In this document: in pieces, positions 63,680-64,000 of the stretch
Layout: each line of letters begins with the position of its first letter
Position numbering within the stretch: the first letter of the stretch is position 1
NCBI GenBank assembly: GCA_947467605.1
Contig: CANIII010000007.1
Coordinates: forward strand, 82,383 to 146,382
DNA from: Acidobacteriota bacterium
GTDB taxonomy: Bacteria; Acidobacteriota; Vicinamibacteria; Vicinamibacterales; SCN-69-37
Length of the DNA: 64,000 bases
Direction of reading: 5' to 3'
Notes under the pieces: generated by a model
What the model saw: the letters and a program-made list of their open reading frames with translations, nothing else
Told to the model about the DNA's origin: nothing
Databases searched by the model: none
Made by a program: the position numbers and the translations under genes

Positions 63680-64000
63680 TTAACGTTCAGTGGTCATCCA
63701 AATGTCTTCCATCAGCGTGACCGTCGTGAGATAGGTCTTGTCGCCGACGGTGAGACGCACCTGGTAGGTGCCCGGGTCGAGCATCGCGTTGCCGCCACCC
63801 CCAAAGCCGCCACCGCCGCCGCGTCCGCCCGAGACGAACGGCACGCCGGCGTTGCCGCCGCCGCGTCCGCCGCCACCCTGCTGGAACTGTGCGAGGAGCG
63901 CCGGATCAAGACCTGCCGGCGGAGCAGGGGCACCCGCTGCGCCTGCGACACCGGCCGCGCCCGCCGCTCCCGGCGCTCCGGCACCACGTCCGCCGCCACC
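63680..64000 (-). CDS. C-terminus of a Gly-rich sialidase/sortilin-like exported protein, partial
   Basis: 106 residues are open from the right edge to TAA 63680-63682; the start lies outside the window. The sequence is a long Gly/Ala/Pro-rich stretch followed by AMLDPGTYQVRLTVGDKTY and TTVTLMEDIWMTTER. This ending (PGTYxVxLTVxGKxYTxxVTVxxD) is found at the C-terminus of large acidobacterial VPS10/BNR-repeat glycosyl-hydrolase-like proteins. Another frame over the same bases is also open but encodes Arg/Ala low complexity. Confidence 0.65.
   Translation of the reverse strand, partial: GGGGRGAGAPGAAGAAGVAGAAGAPAPPAGLDPALLAQFQQGGGGRGGGNAGVPFVSGGRGGGGGFGGGGNAMLDPGTYQVRLTVGDKTYLTTVTLMEDIWMTTER

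Noticed and set aside
63712..63999. 95-codon Arg/Ala-rich frame at the right edge
   Set aside because: Another minus-strand frame over the same bases ends in a recognisable PGTYQVRLTV motif and a terminator, so this is its shadow.

Overview
The window is GC-rich, densely coded DNA from a Gram-negative bacterium, most likely an Acidobacteriota (subdivision 6 / Vicinamibacteria-like). This rests on three tandem von Willebrand A proteins of the type described in Acidobacteria, Asp-box sialidase-like exported proteins, a TIGR03067-like protein and a GxxExxY remnant. Outer-membrane proteins (TolC, FadL-type barrels) show a diderm envelope. I see no rRNA, tRNA, CRISPR array or insertion sequence. 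All identifications come from reading motifs by eye; no database was searched.

Layout. 1-5.8 kb (+): a TolC / membrane-fusion / RND-permease efflux operon with a trailing membrane methyltransferase, then the decayed C-terminus of a GxxExxY gene (5.95-6.14 kb). 6.2-13.4 kb (-): a run starting with a PIN-type toxin-antitoxin pair under a palindromic operator, then a prolyl oligopeptidase, a TRAP transporter with its TatT partner and a fused DctQM permease, and a fatty-acid-hydroxylase-like protein. 13.4-22.4 kb (-): a frameshifted TIGR03067 gene, an M24 peptidase, three VWA proteins, a UPF0489 protein, a sialidase-like protein and the first member of an unrecognised protein family. 22.5-34.3 kb (+): a chemosensory locus with two paralogous chemoreceptors under near-identical promoters, a double CheW, a hybrid CheA, a receiver-receiver-adenylate-cyclase protein, CheR and CheB. 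It has no flagellar genes and no stand-alone CheY, so its visible output is cAMP. 34.4-41.4 kb: two paralogous proteins of about 1,000 residues with a degenerate SGNH-like N-terminus, flanking a small unknown gene; a 77-bp near-palindrome separates them from cheB. 41.4-45.3 kb: a degenerate double cyclase, a small outer-membrane barrel and a cNMP-binding patatin phospholipase with a MinD-like middle domain. 45.4-55.5 kb (+): a tightly packed lipid-type biosynthetic operon (condensation-like acyltransferase, acyl carrier protein, acyl-AMP ligase, SDR, 4-TM protein, PaaK-like adenylating enzyme, LuxC-like acyl reductase, two unknowns and an HD protein). 55.5-64 kb (-): an exported cysteine protein with an in-frame stop, two FadL-like barrels, a SRPBCC protein, a third member of the unknown family, a degenerate UbiB pseudokinase beside an intact UbiB kinase, and the end of a glycine-rich sialidase-like protein.

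Themes. Lipid chemistry recurs: hydroxylase, TRAP/TatT, patatin, the acyl-activation operon, FadL barrels and UbiB. Second-messenger signalling runs through the middle: the chemosensory cyclase can make cAMP, and a protein with a cNMP-binding domain on a phospholipase lies 11 kb away. The strongest candidates for undescribed biology are the acyl-activation/reduction operon with its repeated unknown protein family, the SGNH-like pseudoenzyme pair, and the chemosensory-to-cAMP-to-patatin arrangement. Several genes look damaged: a frameshift near 14.26 kb, an in-frame TAA at 55,674, and the GxxExxY remnant.
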